DNA of 64,000 bases, taken from NCBI RefSeq assembly GCF_004005475.1, contig NZ_RZTZ01000001.1, positions 558,001 to 622,000 on the forward strand. The letters run 5' to 3'. Positions 8,634 through 21,483 of the stretch are shown here, piece by piece. The notes under the pieces were generated by a model. It had not been told where the DNA came from, searched no databases, and saw only the letters and a list, made by a program, of their open reading frames with translations. The position numbers and the translations under genes are program-made. Origin of the DNA: Niallia taxi (GTDB lineage: Bacteria; Bacillota; Bacilli; Bacillales; Cytobacillaceae). Numbering within the stretch: the stretch's first letter is position 1; each line of letters starts with the position of its first letter.

Positions 8634-8644
8634 CGTACTAACAG

Positions 8645-8851
8645 CTATTTACCACCAAAAAACTTTTTGAATTTCTCCAGTTCTTCCTTACTGTATTCCT
8701 TTGTTTTATCAAAATACGGATTATTTTCCAAAGGGTCTTTAGGGTCCAAATTTGTTTTCATGGAAAAAGCAGCCTGGTTAAGACCATCTCCAATAAGACG
8801 ATCATCTAAACTGTTGAAGTCTGGCATTTTTGATCCTTTATCGTTTTCCAT
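8645..8851 (-). CDS. Small charged protein of unknown function
   Basis: 68 residues, not recognised. It begins MENDKGSKMPDFNSLDDRL, has a central NLDPKDPLENNPYFDKTKEY stretch rich in Asn, Asp and Pro, and ends with a lysine-rich helix EELEKFKKFFGGK. No signal peptide, membrane segment or cysteine. The coding claim rests on a very strong AGGAGGT box seven bases before the ATG and on the ordinary codon pattern. It sits alone between serA and the amidohydrolase gene. Size and composition recall small soluble stress- or spore-related Bacillus proteins, but that is a guess. Confidence 0.75.
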   Translation of the reverse strand: MENDKGSKMPDFNSLDDRLIGDGLNQAAFSMKTNLDPKDPLENNPYFDKTKEYSKEELEKFKKFFGGK

Positions 8852-9070
8852 TATCCCACCTCCTATCCAAGCTTAGGGTGGGCTTTTCCTGTTATTTTAT
8901 GTAAAGTTACTTATGCCTGATATGAGAGTTAACATTTGTAACTCTTTCTTAGATAGTTTTTTTGCGTTTTCTTTAAAATAATGGTTTCATTATACGTTTC
9001 AGGATTATACTGGTCAATTAATTCCAAGAAAATTTTGACTATTTATTCTATTAATAATTTTAATCATAAA

Positions 9071-9098
9071 AAAGCTCTCACCTTATAGTGAGAGCTTT
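9071..9098 (-). terminator. Terminator of serA
   Basis: Minus strand: an 11-bp AAAGCTCTCAC/GTGAGAGCTTT stem with a 6-base loop, followed by T residues, directly after the serA stop. Confidence 0.92.
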
Positions 9099-9102
9099 CT
9101 TA

Positions 9103-10302
9103 TTAAAGCACACGAGTAGTAACAATTCCTTCAATTTCACGGATTTTCGCTTCTAAGGAAGGAATGATATCTCCTTCGACTTCATTGTCGATATCAATCA
9201 TCGTGTATGCATATTCACCACGGCTTCTGTTAACCATGTCTGCAATGTTCAAGCTGTAGCCGGAAATCGCCATTGTAATCTGTCCAACCATGTTTGGTAC
9301 GTTTTTATGGAAAGCAGCAACTCTCTGCTTGCCTGTGTATGGAAGGTACACATTTGGGAAGTTAACAGAGTTCTTTATATTCCCTGTTTCTAAATAATCC
9401 TTCACTTGACGTGCAGCCATAATAGCACAGTTTTCTTCAGATTCCTGTGTTGATGCACCAAGATGTGGAACTGGAATGATATTTTTCATTTTCAAAACAT
9501 TTTCGTTAGGGAAATCTGTAATATATCTGCCGACTTCTCCATTTTCTAAAGCAACAGCCATATCAATTTCGTTCACTAGCTCACCGCGAGAGAAGTTTAG
9601 TATTTGCACGCCTTCCTTCATAATGCTGAAGGCTTCTTTATTAAACATGCCTTTTGTATCATTAGTTAATGGTACATGAACAGTAATATAGTCGCTTTCT
9701 GCAAACAGCTGCTCAAGTGTCATAGCACGCTGTACATTTCGAGAAAGGTTCCATGCTGTATCAACAGAAATGAATGGATCAAAGCCGATAACATCCATAT
9801 CTAAATCAAGCGCATCATTTGCAACAAGTGCTCCAATTGCGCCTAAGCCGATAACACCTAATGTTTTTCCTTTGATTTCCTTACCAACAAATTGCTTTTT
9901 ACCTGCCTCAACAAGCTTTGGAATTTGCTCGCCTTCATCCTTTAGGTTTTTCGCCCAAGCAACACCATCAAATAGGTTTCGAGAAGAAGCCATTAAAGAA
10001 GTCAGCACCATTTCCTTAACAGCATTGGCATTTGCTCCTGGTGTATTGAAAACAACAATACCTTGTTCTGTGCATTTTTCGACTGGAATATTGTTAACAC
10101 CTGCGCCTGCACGTGCGATTGCTTTTAATTTATCCCCAAAATCAATTGCATGCATATTATAGCTGCGAACGACAATTGCATCCGGATTTTCACTGTCATT
10201 ATCAATGATAAAGTTTTCCTTTTTAAACACGTTCAACCCGCTGCCTGCGATATTATTCAAGGTTTTGATTGTTTTCACTTTGTCTAAAAGCGTTGTGCTC
10301 AT
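9103..10302 (-). CDS. serA: D-3-phosphoglycerate dehydrogenase
   Basis: First step of serine synthesis: oxidises 3-phosphoglycerate with NAD. About 399 residues, the short form with one C-terminal ACT domain (from about residue 325: GQITMAISGYSLNIADMVN, then YTMIDIDNEVEG). NAD-binding GLGAIGALVAND is near residue 150; catalytic Arg and Glu lie in the NFSRGELVNE region, and the histidine in PHLGAST. The ATG at 10302 follows an AGAGGAG box; an upstream in-frame ATG at 10323 precedes it and is less likely. Transcription is probably controlled by the ZTP riboswitch upstream, which links serine and one-carbon supply to purine intermediate levels. Confidence 0.95.
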   Translation of the reverse strand: MSTTLLDKVKTIKTLNNIAGSGLNVFKKENFIIDNDSENPDAIVVRSYNMHAIDFGDKLKAIARAGAGVNNIPVEKCTEQGIVVFNTPGANANAVKEMVLTSLMASSRNLFDGVAWAKNLKDEGEQIPKLVEAGKKQFVGKEIKGKTLGVIGLGAIGALVANDALDLDMDVIGFDPFISVDTAWNLSRNVQRAMTLEQLFAESDYITVHVPLTNDTKGMFNKEAFSIMKEGVQILNFSRGELVNEIDMAVALENGEVGRYITDFPNENVLKMKNIIPVPHLGASTQESEENCAIMAARQVKDYLETGNIKNSVNFPNVYLPYTGKQRVAAFHKNVPNMVGQITMAISGYSLNIADMVNRSRGEYAYTMIDIDNEVEGDIIPSLEAKIREIEGIVTTRVL

Positions 10303-10390
10303 GTTAATTGCTCCTCTTCCCATAAAATAGTTCGCAAAATCCTTTGCGATTTGACCAAAAATAGCCCAAAATCTCTTCCATAAAGAGAAA

Positions 10391-10502
10391 GAGGCAAAGG
10401 AAAAAGAGAAAGCTTTATTCCCTTACCTCTGCCCAGGCGAACGGCATCGACACCATGTGCTCCCCTACGGTTACCCCCGCGTTTCGCCAGTCACACACAG
10501 TC
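10391..10502 (-). ncRNA. ZTP (ZMP/ZTP, pfl) riboswitch with intrinsic terminator, upstream of serA
   Basis: On the minus strand the aptamer spans about 10502 to 10428. It shows the pattern expected of the pfl motif: GACTGGCGAAACGC, then GGGGAGC, then the hallmark CCGTTCGCCTGGGCA. Directly after it, a 12-bp stem GAGGTAAGGGAA/TTCCTTTGCCTC (10418-10429 with 10391-10402, two G-T wobbles) is followed by a T-rich run. That is a classical transcription terminator whose 5' strand abuts the aptamer. ZTP riboswitches are known upstream of one-carbon, purine and serine/glycine genes, which fits serA. Identification is by eye from the conserved words. Confidence 0.82.
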
Positions 10503-10516
10503 TTTTGATTTCTTCT

Positions 10517-10545
10517 AATTTAACAAATTCCCCTAAAAGATTCAA
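10517..10545 (-). promoter_or_regulatory. Sigma-A promoter of the riboswitch-serA transcript
   Basis: Minus strand: -35 TTGAAT (10540-10545), 17-base spacer, -10 TAAATT (10517-10522), about 15-20 bases before the aptamer. Confidence 0.6.
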
Positions 10546-11009
10546 TCATTATTTCAAAATTCACCAAGTTATTTATTTTCCAAATCTCACGGTACTTTTC
10601 TTAAATAATTTTTTCTTTCTATTATTCCTTCTTCCATTCATACTCTTATTCTACTAAAAAAGCTGTACGCCTTACCTAGCATGGGAAAGACTGGATATTT
10701 CTATAGCAGATTAGGCTGCTTTTACTTTTAGCATTTCTATTGCAAAAAAACACCAACTAATTCACTTCTAATGTATATTTATAGATGGTTGCCATGAAGG
10801 GGCTCATAATGCATATAAAGTTTAAGCAAAGAAAATTAGGACACAGCAAATTCTTATTTATTAAAATATGCTGTCCTCAAAAATTGGGACCAGCATATAT
10901 AATAAATTCTCCTAAAAAGATAGCTTGGCATTTAATGCCCTTTTTGAAAATAGGCTCATTTCGAAAAAAATGCTATTATGATACCAAATGAACTAGGGGG
11001 ATATACAAG
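10546..11009. other. Intergenic region between serA control region and Nudix gene
   Basis: No supported gene. An AT-rich open frame at 10785-10991 has no ribosome site and unlikely composition. A short AGCAG/CTGCT hairpin followed by T residues is present near 10707-10730 on the plus strand. A promoter for the Nudix gene is expected here but was not identified with confidence. Confidence 0.4.
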
Positions 11010-11402
11010 TTGAATAAGGTTGTAAATGTAGTTGCAGGAATCATTGAAAACGAACAAAACGAAATATTATGTGCTCTTCGTTCACCAATAATGTCCTTGC
11101 CAAATAGATGGGAGTTCCCAGGAGGAAAAATTGAAGCAGGGGAAAATACCTTTACAGCTATAGAAAGAGAAATAATGGAGGAGCTTGGGTGCACTATTCA
11201 GGCAACAGAGGTCTTTCATATAAACACACATGAATATGATTCTTTTACCATTACATTAACTTGTGTGAAGGCAGCTATCGTCTCTGGCACTCCGGTAGCT
11301 AGTGAGCATGCCAAGTTGATTTGGCTAAAAAGGGATAGCTTGGAATCATTAAACTGGGCTCCTGCCGATATTCCAGCGGTTCAAGAATTAATGAGACAAT
11401 AA
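11010..11402 (+). CDS. Nudix hydrolase, MutT/CTP-pyrophosphohydrolase type
   Basis: Hydrolyses a nucleoside diphosphate-X compound, probably a (deoxy)nucleoside triphosphate such as oxidised dGTP or dCTP; 130 residues. The Nudix box runs from about residue 38: FPGGKIEAGE, then REIMEELG with the metal-binding glutamates. The TTG at 11010 is the start, with an AGGGGG box nine bases upstream. The context gives no hint of substrate. It is a single plus-strand gene in a minus-strand neighbourhood, with a terminator 87 bases after the stop. Confidence 0.9.
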   Translation: MNKVVNVVAGIIENEQNEILCALRSPIMSLPNRWEFPGGKIEAGENTFTAIEREIMEELGCTIQATEVFHINTHEYDSFTITLTCVKAAIVSGTPVASEHAKLIWLKRDSLESLNWAPADIPAVQELMRQ

Positions 11403-11488
11403 ACCATAATACTTATTCACACGCTCCATATACATGCCTTCACTTTTGCAAATGTATAAGCTCTTGCTGAAATTATTATATTCATAAG

Positions 11489-11523
11489 CATCCAAAAACA
11501 GCTTGTTCATCTGTTTTTGGATG
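11489..11523. terminator. Terminator between Nudix gene and DapA-like gene
   Basis: A perfect 13-bp CATCCAAAAACAG/CTGTTTTTGGATG stem with a 9-base loop. The plus-strand side is followed by a T-rich stretch, so it terminates the Nudix gene; it could also stop the convergent gene. Confidence 0.85.
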
Positions 11524-11529
11524 TAGATT

Positions 11530-12444
11530 TTATTTTTTTACAGCAGGCAAAACACCTGCTTCTGTCAATATAGCTTTAACTTGCTCCTGTTTCTCTTGAC
11601 TAAGCGGTGTTGATGGAGGCAGTACATATGTTGAAATGTTCAAACCGCACAGCTTTATCGCCTCTTTGATTACATTTACAAATGGGCTGTCAAGCTTGTA
11701 TAGCTGCGGGAGGATGGCCAGTTGTTTGTATAGAGAAGTGGCTTCTGTTATGTCGCCATCTATGTAGGAACGATAAATGCCAACAGACAATTGTGGTGCA
11801 AAGTTACCGCTTGCAGAAATTGTGCCGTCTCCGCCAAGCTGGAGGGTATTTAACAGGTGATCATCATAGCCGCATAAAACGGAAAACTGCGGATGCTTAC
11901 CTTTTACTTGCAGAATCATATCCCGAATATGGCCAATCGAATCAACCGTTTCCTTTATCCCAACAATATGAGGATAGTGATCGACAAGGCGGGCCACAAA
12001 TTCAGGGCTCAAGTCTTGGCCTGTAAGATTCGGAAAATTATAAAGAAGAATGGGCAGGTCAACGGCTTCTGCAATATCACTAAAATAGCCAAAAAGATTT
12101 TCTTCCGTCAAGCTCCAATAATAAGGGTTTATTACCATTACTCCGTCAGCGCCAATTTTTTGAGCATGCTTGCTTAAGCTCACCGCTTCCCTTGCATTCG
12201 TACTGCCTGTTCCAATCAATACAGGTACCCTTTTGTTTACATAACCGACAGCAAACTCTGCTGTTTCCATCCTTTCCTCTGTGGACATTTGACTGAACTC
12301 ACCACCGGTTCCGAGAAACAACAAGCCATTTACACCAGCGTCGATTAGCTTGTCAATTAAATGCCCCATTTCCACTTCACTAAGCCTTCCCTCCTTATCA
12401 AAAATCGTTGATACTGGGGGAATGATTCCACTGAATTTGTTCAT
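11530..12444 (-). CDS. Dihydrodipicolinate synthase family aldolase
   Basis: Class I aldolase of the DapA/NanA/YagE superfamily, about 304 residues. Visible: the pyruvate-carboxylate loop GTGGEFSQMS (GTTGE-like), the tyrosine in LLYNFPNLTG, and the Schiff-base lysine in VGIKETVDS. It is more like YagE/2-keto-3-deoxy-sugar-acid aldolases than biosynthetic DapA. This is inferred from the absence of other lysine genes nearby and from catabolic-style control by a palindrome at the promoter. The ATG at 12444 has an AAGGAGG box at good spacing; an ATG at 12483 lies ahead of it. The neighbours (threonine-aldolase-family and EIIC-like genes) suggest a small hydroxy-acid or amino-sugar pathway, not proven. 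Confidence 0.88.
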   Translation of the reverse strand: MNKFSGIIPPVSTIFDKEGRLSEVEMGHLIDKLIDAGVNGLLFLGTGGEFSQMSTEERMETAEFAVGYVNKRVPVLIGTGSTNAREAVSLSKHAQKIGADGVMVINPYYWSLTEENLFGYFSDIAEAVDLPILLYNFPNLTGQDLSPEFVARLVDHYPHIVGIKETVDSIGHIRDMILQVKGKHPQFSVLCGYDDHLLNTLQLGGDGTISASGNFAPQLSVGIYRSYIDGDITEATSLYKQLAILPQLYKLDSPFVNVIKEAIKLCGLNISTYVLPPSTPLSQEKQEQVKAILTEAGVLPAVKK

Positions 12445-12511
12445 TTCGTAATCCTCCTTTTCCGCTTGAATGTTCTCAGCCAAGAATAATAAAAACTGAT
12501 TATGTAGTTTG

Positions 12512-12551
12512 ATTATAACAGTGCTATTTTCATAATGTAAACACTTACATT
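12512..12551 (-). promoter_or_regulatory. Promoter of the DapA-family gene with palindromic operator
   Basis: Minus strand: -35 TTTACA (12536-12541), 18-base spacer, -10 TATAAT (12512-12517). The palindrome AATGTAA-4-TTACATT (12534-12551) overlaps the -35, a natural repressor position. The cognate regulator is not in the window. Confidence 0.65.
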
Positions 12552-12558
12552 TTTATTT

Positions 12559-12594
12559 TAAAAAACAAGCATGAAATAAAACTCACACTTGTTT
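12559..12594 (-). terminator. Probable terminator of the threonine-aldolase-family gene
   Basis: Minus strand: AAACAAG/CTTGTTT stem with an 18-base loop, followed by a T run. The stem is short but the T run is good. Confidence 0.55.
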
Positions 12595-12615
12595 CGTAAA
12601 TTTTTTATATACCTA

Positions 12616-13635
12616 TTATGCCTTTATATCCTTTAAAAACTGATGGACTGCTTCCTCTTTCGTTGCCCAAGAGGTTACTAAACGGATTGTCGATCTTTCT
12701 GCATCAAATTTACTCCATACTATAAAAGCATAATTTTTTTGCAGCTTTTGAATTCGTTCATTAGGTAAAATCGGAAAAATTTGATTTGTCGGAGAATCGA
12801 TCAAAAATTCAATATTCTCCTTTTGCAGGCCTTCTCTTAAAAGACCAGCCATTTTGTTCGCATGTTCGGCAAGCTCAAAGAATAAATCATCACGGAATAG
12901 CTCTAAAAACTGGATGCCTAGTAATCTGCCTTTTGCCAGTAATGCTCCCTTTTGCTTAATATGATAGCGGAAATCTGCTTTCAAATCTTCACGAACAATA
13001 ACTAGCGCTTCTCCAAGCAAAGCACCGTTTTTCGTGCCGCCAATGTAAAAGGCATCGACAAGATTAGGTAAATCACTTAATTGAAGATCATTGTTATCAG
13101 CACATAATGCAGACCCTAGTCTAGCTCCGTCCAAAAACAACAACAGATTATGATTGGCACAGAAGCTCTTCAATTCTTGCAGCTCGCTTTTTTGATAGAT
13201 AGAGCCGATTTCTGTTGAATTAGATATGTATACAAGCTTTGGCTTGACCATATGTTCATCCGTATGTTCATCAAGCACCTGCTGAATATAAGCCGGTGTC
13301 AGCTTGCCATCCTCTGTGTCAATTGTGACAACCTTATGACCTGTCGCCTCAATTGCTCCTGTTTCATGAACAAATATATGACCGCTTGCTGGTGCAATCG
13401 CAGCTTCATGCGGTCTTAAAAAAGCCGATATCGCTGTAAGATTAGTTTGTGTCCCACCAGAAAGCAAATGAATATCTACATCCGTATTCTCCATTTTTTC
13501 TTTTATAAGATCAATTGCTTGCAGTGTAAAGCTATCCTCCCCGTAACCTGCTTCCTGTACAAGATTTGTTTCTATAAGTCCTTGCAGGATCTTGGGATGA
13601 GCCCCTTCACTATAATCGTTTTTAAAGCTGTACAT
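12616..13635 (-). CDS. Threonine-aldolase-family PLP enzyme (low-specificity L-threonine aldolase type)
   Basis: PLP-dependent cleavage of beta-hydroxy amino acids, for example threonine to glycine and acetaldehyde. About 339 residues, fold type I. Features: HLLSGGTQTNLTAISAFL binding the cofactor phosphate, FLDGARLGSAL with the pyridine-binding Asp, and the Schiff-base lysine in GGTKNGALLG. The ATG at 13635 has a TGGAGG box five bases upstream; the ATG at 13656 lies before it. Its own promoter and terminator separate it from the flanking genes. Specificity (threonine, allo-threonine, phenylserine) cannot be read from the sequence. Confidence 0.9.
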   Translation of the reverse strand: MYSFKNDYSEGAHPKILQGLIETNLVQEAGYGEDSFTLQAIDLIKEKMENTDVDIHLLSGGTQTNLTAISAFLRPHEAAIAPASGHIFVHETGAIEATGHKVVTIDTEDGKLTPAYIQQVLDEHTDEHMVKPKLVYISNSTEIGSIYQKSELQELKSFCANHNLLLFLDGARLGSALCADNNDLQLSDLPNLVDAFYIGGTKNGALLGEALVIVREDLKADFRYHIKQKGALLAKGRLLGIQFLELFRDDLFFELAEHANKMAGLLREGLQKENIEFLIDSPTNQIFPILPNERIQKLQKNYAFIVWSKFDAERSTIRLVTSWATKEEAVHQFLKDIKA

Positions 13636-13651
13636 CTTATGCCTCCAGTCT

Positions 13652-13700
13652 GGCAATAAAAAAATTGCCTAAAAAAAAATAGTACCTGTACTAATTATAT
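13652..13700 (-). promoter_or_regulatory. Leader of the threonine-aldolase-family gene
   Basis: Minus strand: a -10 TATAAT (13695-13700) with a poor -35, followed at once by the palindrome TAGTAC-2-GTACTA (13680-13693). A small GGCAAT/ATTGCC hairpin (13652-13669) lies just before the ribosome site. The palindrome position suggests an operator. Confidence 0.45.
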
Positions 13701-13716
13701 TCGTTTTCCTAAATAA

Positions 13717-13748
13717 AAAAAATCCCATTATTTAAAATGGGATTTTTT
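13717..13748 (-). terminator. Terminator of the EIIC-like gene
   Basis: Minus strand: AAAAATCCCATT, a 6-base loop, AATGGGATTTTT and further T residues. Confidence 0.9.
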
Positions 13749-13751
13749 TAT

Positions 13752-15335
13752 TTAAACCGCAACCTCATCTTCACTCTTTTTAGCTGCCTTCTTTTTGGCC
13801 GGAAGCTTATTTGCAGCTAATGTAATCAGAAATGCTACGATAAGCGGCACTGCCATGGCAATGATGAAGCCTGTAATATTATTAGACAGAAAAGGTGCTG
13901 TAAAGGATGGCACATAAGCAGTTCCCCTTACATTAAACAGTCCGACAAGTGCTCCGCCTATTCCTGCAGACACAAGCGCTCCGCCAAAGACAATTTTATT
14001 AGAAAACATAAACGGATAGGCTGATTCAACGAATGTGCCAAAGCCCATATTAATTAAAAAGCCCGGTGCTGCAACAGCACTTTCGCCTCTGTCTCTTGGT
14101 GCAATGATGTTGGCAAGATTAATTCCTGCTGCTACCATAACTAAGCCGACCATATCGACAGCTCCTAAAAAGCTGTTGCCTGTTTTCTCCATTTCAAGCA
14201 GCACAATCGGCAGGATAGCGGCATGGTACACTCCACCTAAAATCGCCGGCCATATGAGCACACCTGCAAGTACGCCTGCAAGGATTGGATTAAATGCTAC
14301 CGTTTGTTCAATGATCTCTTTAATTAAGTTTCCGGCTTGCAGTGCAACAGGGCCAATTAAATAGTAAACAATTAATCCAGCAATAAGTCCTGATAATCCA
14401 CCGCTGACAATATTAACCGTTGTAATCGGAAATTTCCATTCGATACATTTGCGGAAGAAGAATTGCACGAGAATACCTGCGGCAATCCCTCCGATTATCC
14501 CGCCGATGATCCCACCTTGCACAGATAAGACACCTGCAATAACGCCTGCAATAATAGATACTTCATCCAATTCAGAAACTTGTTTAGCTGCAATAACTGC
14601 CAGCATAACTGGCAAGGCGTTTATCATTAAATCAAAAATATCAGTTAAGCCTTTTAATGCTGGTATTTGGCTGACTGCAAGAATAAGAGCCATCGCAATA
14701 AACCCTGGCAAAGACGAAACCATGATGCCTCTTATATTAATATTTTTCCACGGAGCTGCATTTGTTTGTTGAGCCTTTTCGTATGAACCGATGATTGGGT
14801 TAAACTTTATGTTCCAATGCTTACACAGGGAGGATATGAATGAAATGGCTCTTGTTCTGCTTGTTGACCCTGTCGTTCCAGAGGACGAAATAACATTTGC
14901 GCCCATTGAAGTCATTGCAGCCATAGAGGTTCCCCCTGTTCCCACAATCGGCAGCTTACTCTCAATGGCGGCAGCTAATGTTTCCTTGTTGACAGCTTTC
15001 GTGTCAGCACTCATCGCAATAATGCCGTCCACTTCCCCATTTCTTATGCTGTCTGCAATCATTTGATCAAGCTTTGCTGCTTCATGGTTAACCTCTTTTA
15101 AGGATGCCTCGAACAGAGGAAGCACAGCGTTCTCTTTATAGCCGTATATCCCGGCGGCTGTATTACTTTTAGCAGTATCCATCGATTCCTTTGCAGCGAT
15201 AAACTGGATATTTTTCACATTCAATCCAGCTGCATGTGCTTGCTTTAATATTTCTTCCAATAGCTGTACTGGTTTAGCACCGCCGAGATTAAACAAGTTG
15301 CCGCCACTGCTGCCAATAATGACAATATTCTTCAT
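13752..15335 (-). CDS. PTS EIIC-like membrane protein with N-terminal Rossmann-like domain
   Basis: About 527 residues in two parts. Residues 1-165 are soluble and Rossmann-like: IVIIGSSGGNLFNLGG, then IADSIRNGEVDGIIAMSADT, then PIVGTGGTSMAAMTSMGANV. From about residue 185 there are roughly ten hydrophobic segments rich in glycine and alanine, with the PTS EIIC-type loop PGFLINMGFGTFVESAYPFM. No EIIB phospho-cysteine or EIIA histidine domain is present, and no separate EIIA/EIIB gene is adjacent. So it is either an EIIC that borrows partners or a non-PTS transporter. The lysine-rich tail is cytosolic. The ATG at 15335 is chosen because the earlier one abuts the AAAGGG box. Substrate unknown. 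Confidence 0.75.
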   Translation of the reverse strand: MKNIVIIGSSGGNLFNLGGAKPVQLLEEILKQAHAAGLNVKNIQFIAAKESMDTAKSNTAAGIYGYKENAVLPLFEASLKEVNHEAAKLDQMIADSIRNGEVDGIIAMSADTKAVNKETLAAAIESKLPIVGTGGTSMAAMTSMGANVISSSGTTGSTSRTRAISFISSLCKHWNIKFNPIIGSYEKAQQTNAAPWKNINIRGIMVSSLPGFIAMALILAVSQIPALKGLTDIFDLMINALPVMLAVIAAKQVSELDEVSIIAGVIAGVLSVQGGIIGGIIGGIAAGILVQFFFRKCIEWKFPITTVNIVSGGLSGLIAGLIVYYLIGPVALQAGNLIKEIIEQTVAFNPILAGVLAGVLIWPAILGGVYHAAILPIVLLEMEKTGNSFLGAVDMVGLVMVAAGINLANIIAPRDRGESAVAAPGFLINMGFGTFVESAYPFMFSNKIVFGGALVSAGIGGALVGLFNVRGTAYVPSFTAPFLSNNITGFIIAMAVPLIVAFLITLAANKLPAKKKAAKKSEDEVAV

Positions 15336-15378
15336 GCATATCATCCCTTTTAATAGTATATGTATAAACTAACGCTTC

Positions 15379-15416
15379 TTTAGTTTGGTAGTTTGGTAAA
15401 GTGCTACCATACTAAA
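15379..15416. promoter_or_regulatory. Inverted repeat upstream of the EIIC-like gene
   Basis: Arms TTTAGTTTGGTAG (15379-15391) and CTACCATACTAAA (15404-15416) pair over 13 positions with one mismatch. Inside, TAGTTTGGTA is partly repeated in tandem. It is likely a regulator-binding site for the EIIC-like gene; the regulator is not identified. Confidence 0.55.
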
Positions 15417-15531
15417 ATAACATACATAGGTTAAATTCTCTAGTTATTTTTTGATAATTTAGAAGTATTTAAATTCGTATATATGTCTTAACTTGTAAAT
15501 GCTTAGAGATAATTTTCTGGAGGAATTATCA

Positions 15532-15615
15532 TTGACGATTAATTGGTGGATTCGGGCTTCAATTGGAATCATTCCAGTTGTTGCTTCAGTTTCACTCTCT
15601 TTATTTGTTAAATAA
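15532..15615 (+). CDS. Possible 27-residue membrane peptide
   Basis: A TTG start with a CTGGAGG box eight bases upstream opens a 27-codon frame. The peptide has two tryptophans near the N-terminus (NWWIR), then a hydrophobic stretch with one proline (ASIGIIPVVASVSLSLFV) and a terminal lysine. That is the layout of a single-span small membrane protein. A hairpin terminator follows 13 bases after the stop. It stands on the plus strand between two minus-strand genes, so it is not part of their transcripts. No promoter of good quality was found. It might be a small regulatory or toxin-like peptide, or a chance frame. Confidence 0.4.
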   Translation: MTINWWIRASIGIIPVVASVSLSLFVK

Positions 15616-15623
15616 CAATATAC

Positions 15624-15662
15624 AAAAAAGCCTGTCACTCTTATCAGAATAGTGACAGGCTT
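15624..15662. terminator. Bidirectional terminator between the small plus-strand frame and ganB
   Basis: A 12-bp AAGCCTGTCACT/AGTGACAGGCTT stem. The minus strand has a six-T run after it, ending the ganB transcript; the plus strand has a T-rich tail. Confidence 0.92.
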
Positions 15663-15666
15663 GCTT

Positions 15667-20597
<4,931 letters not shown>

Positions 20598-20628
20598 AAA
20601 AGTCTCCTTTTTGTTTCCTTATTTTTAG

Positions 20629-21480
20629 TTAACCTTTTGTTCCACCTGCAGTCAGACCTGATACAAAGTTCTTTTGCAGCAAAATGAAGATAATGGCAAT
20701 CGGGATACTTATTAAAATCGCTCCGGCAGCAAATGTAGTATAGCTTGCACCCATTACTTCATTAACAAGATTGTACAGACCAATCGGCAATGTGTAGGAT
20801 TCTGGTGTCCGCAGAATGGTTGATGACAAAACGAAATCTCCTAACGGTCCGGTAAATCCGTTCATTGCTACAACAGCAATCATTGGTCTTGATAACGGCA
20901 TGAGAATCTGCCAAAAGATCCTTGTATTGCTTGCACCATCAATTTTGGCACTTTCATCAAGGTCCATCGGTATGGAATCCATATACCCCTTCATTAAATA
21001 CGTATTCATTGGGATTTGTCCGCCAATATACAACAGAATCAAGAGCCAATGGCTGTTCATAAGTCCAAGCAGCTGTGCCAAAACAAACAATGCAATCAAT
21101 GCGGAGAACTGTGGAATCATTTGCAGCAGCAAAAATACAGTAAGTGCATTTTTTCTGCCTTTAAAACGGAAACGAGAAAACGCATATGCTGTGAATGACA
21201 CGCTGATGACCGTTCCAATCATCGTAAATATGCTGATTTTCAGCGAGTTCATATACCAATTAGCATATTGTAAACTCTCTTTGCCTGCGAACAGCTCTTT
21301 ATAATGATCCAACGTCGGATTGCTCGGAATAATGGACGTACTGATAAGGCTGTTGCCTGGATTAAAGCTTGCTCCGACTGTCCAAAGCAATGGATATATG
21401 ATAATAATTGTCATAAAAGCCAAGATGCAATAGGAGACAAGGAGCCGTAGGATTTTTTTTTGCTTCATATTTGTCTTCAT
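20629..21480 (-). CDS. ganQ: Galactooligosaccharide ABC transporter permease, MalG type
   Basis: Inner-membrane permease, 283 residues, six predicted spans starting LLVSYCILAFMTIIIIYPLL. The EAA loop that contacts the ATPase is seen as DLDESAKIDGASNTRIFWQI. The start lies only three bases after the ganP stop, with the AAGGAG box inside the end of ganP, so translation is probably coupled. No ATPase gene is present in the cluster. As in B. subtilis, the shared ATPase MsmX is presumably used. Confidence 0.93.
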   Translation of the reverse strand: MKTNMKQKKILRLLVSYCILAFMTIIIIYPLLWTVGASFNPGNSLISTSIIPSNPTLDHYKELFAGKESLQYANWYMNSLKISIFTMIGTVISVSFTAYAFSRFRFKGRKNALTVFLLLQMIPQFSALIALFVLAQLLGLMNSHWLLILLYIGGQIPMNTYLMKGYMDSIPMDLDESAKIDGASNTRIFWQILMPLSRPMIAVVAMNGFTGPLGDFVLSSTILRTPESYTLPIGLYNLVNEVMGASYTTFAAGAILISIPIAIIFILLQKNFVSGLTAGGTKG

Positions 21481-21483
21481 CTC

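Noticed and set aside
10785-10991. 68-codon plus-strand frame before the Nudix gene
   Set aside because: No Shine-Dalgarno box and a composition typical of AT-rich intergenic DNA.
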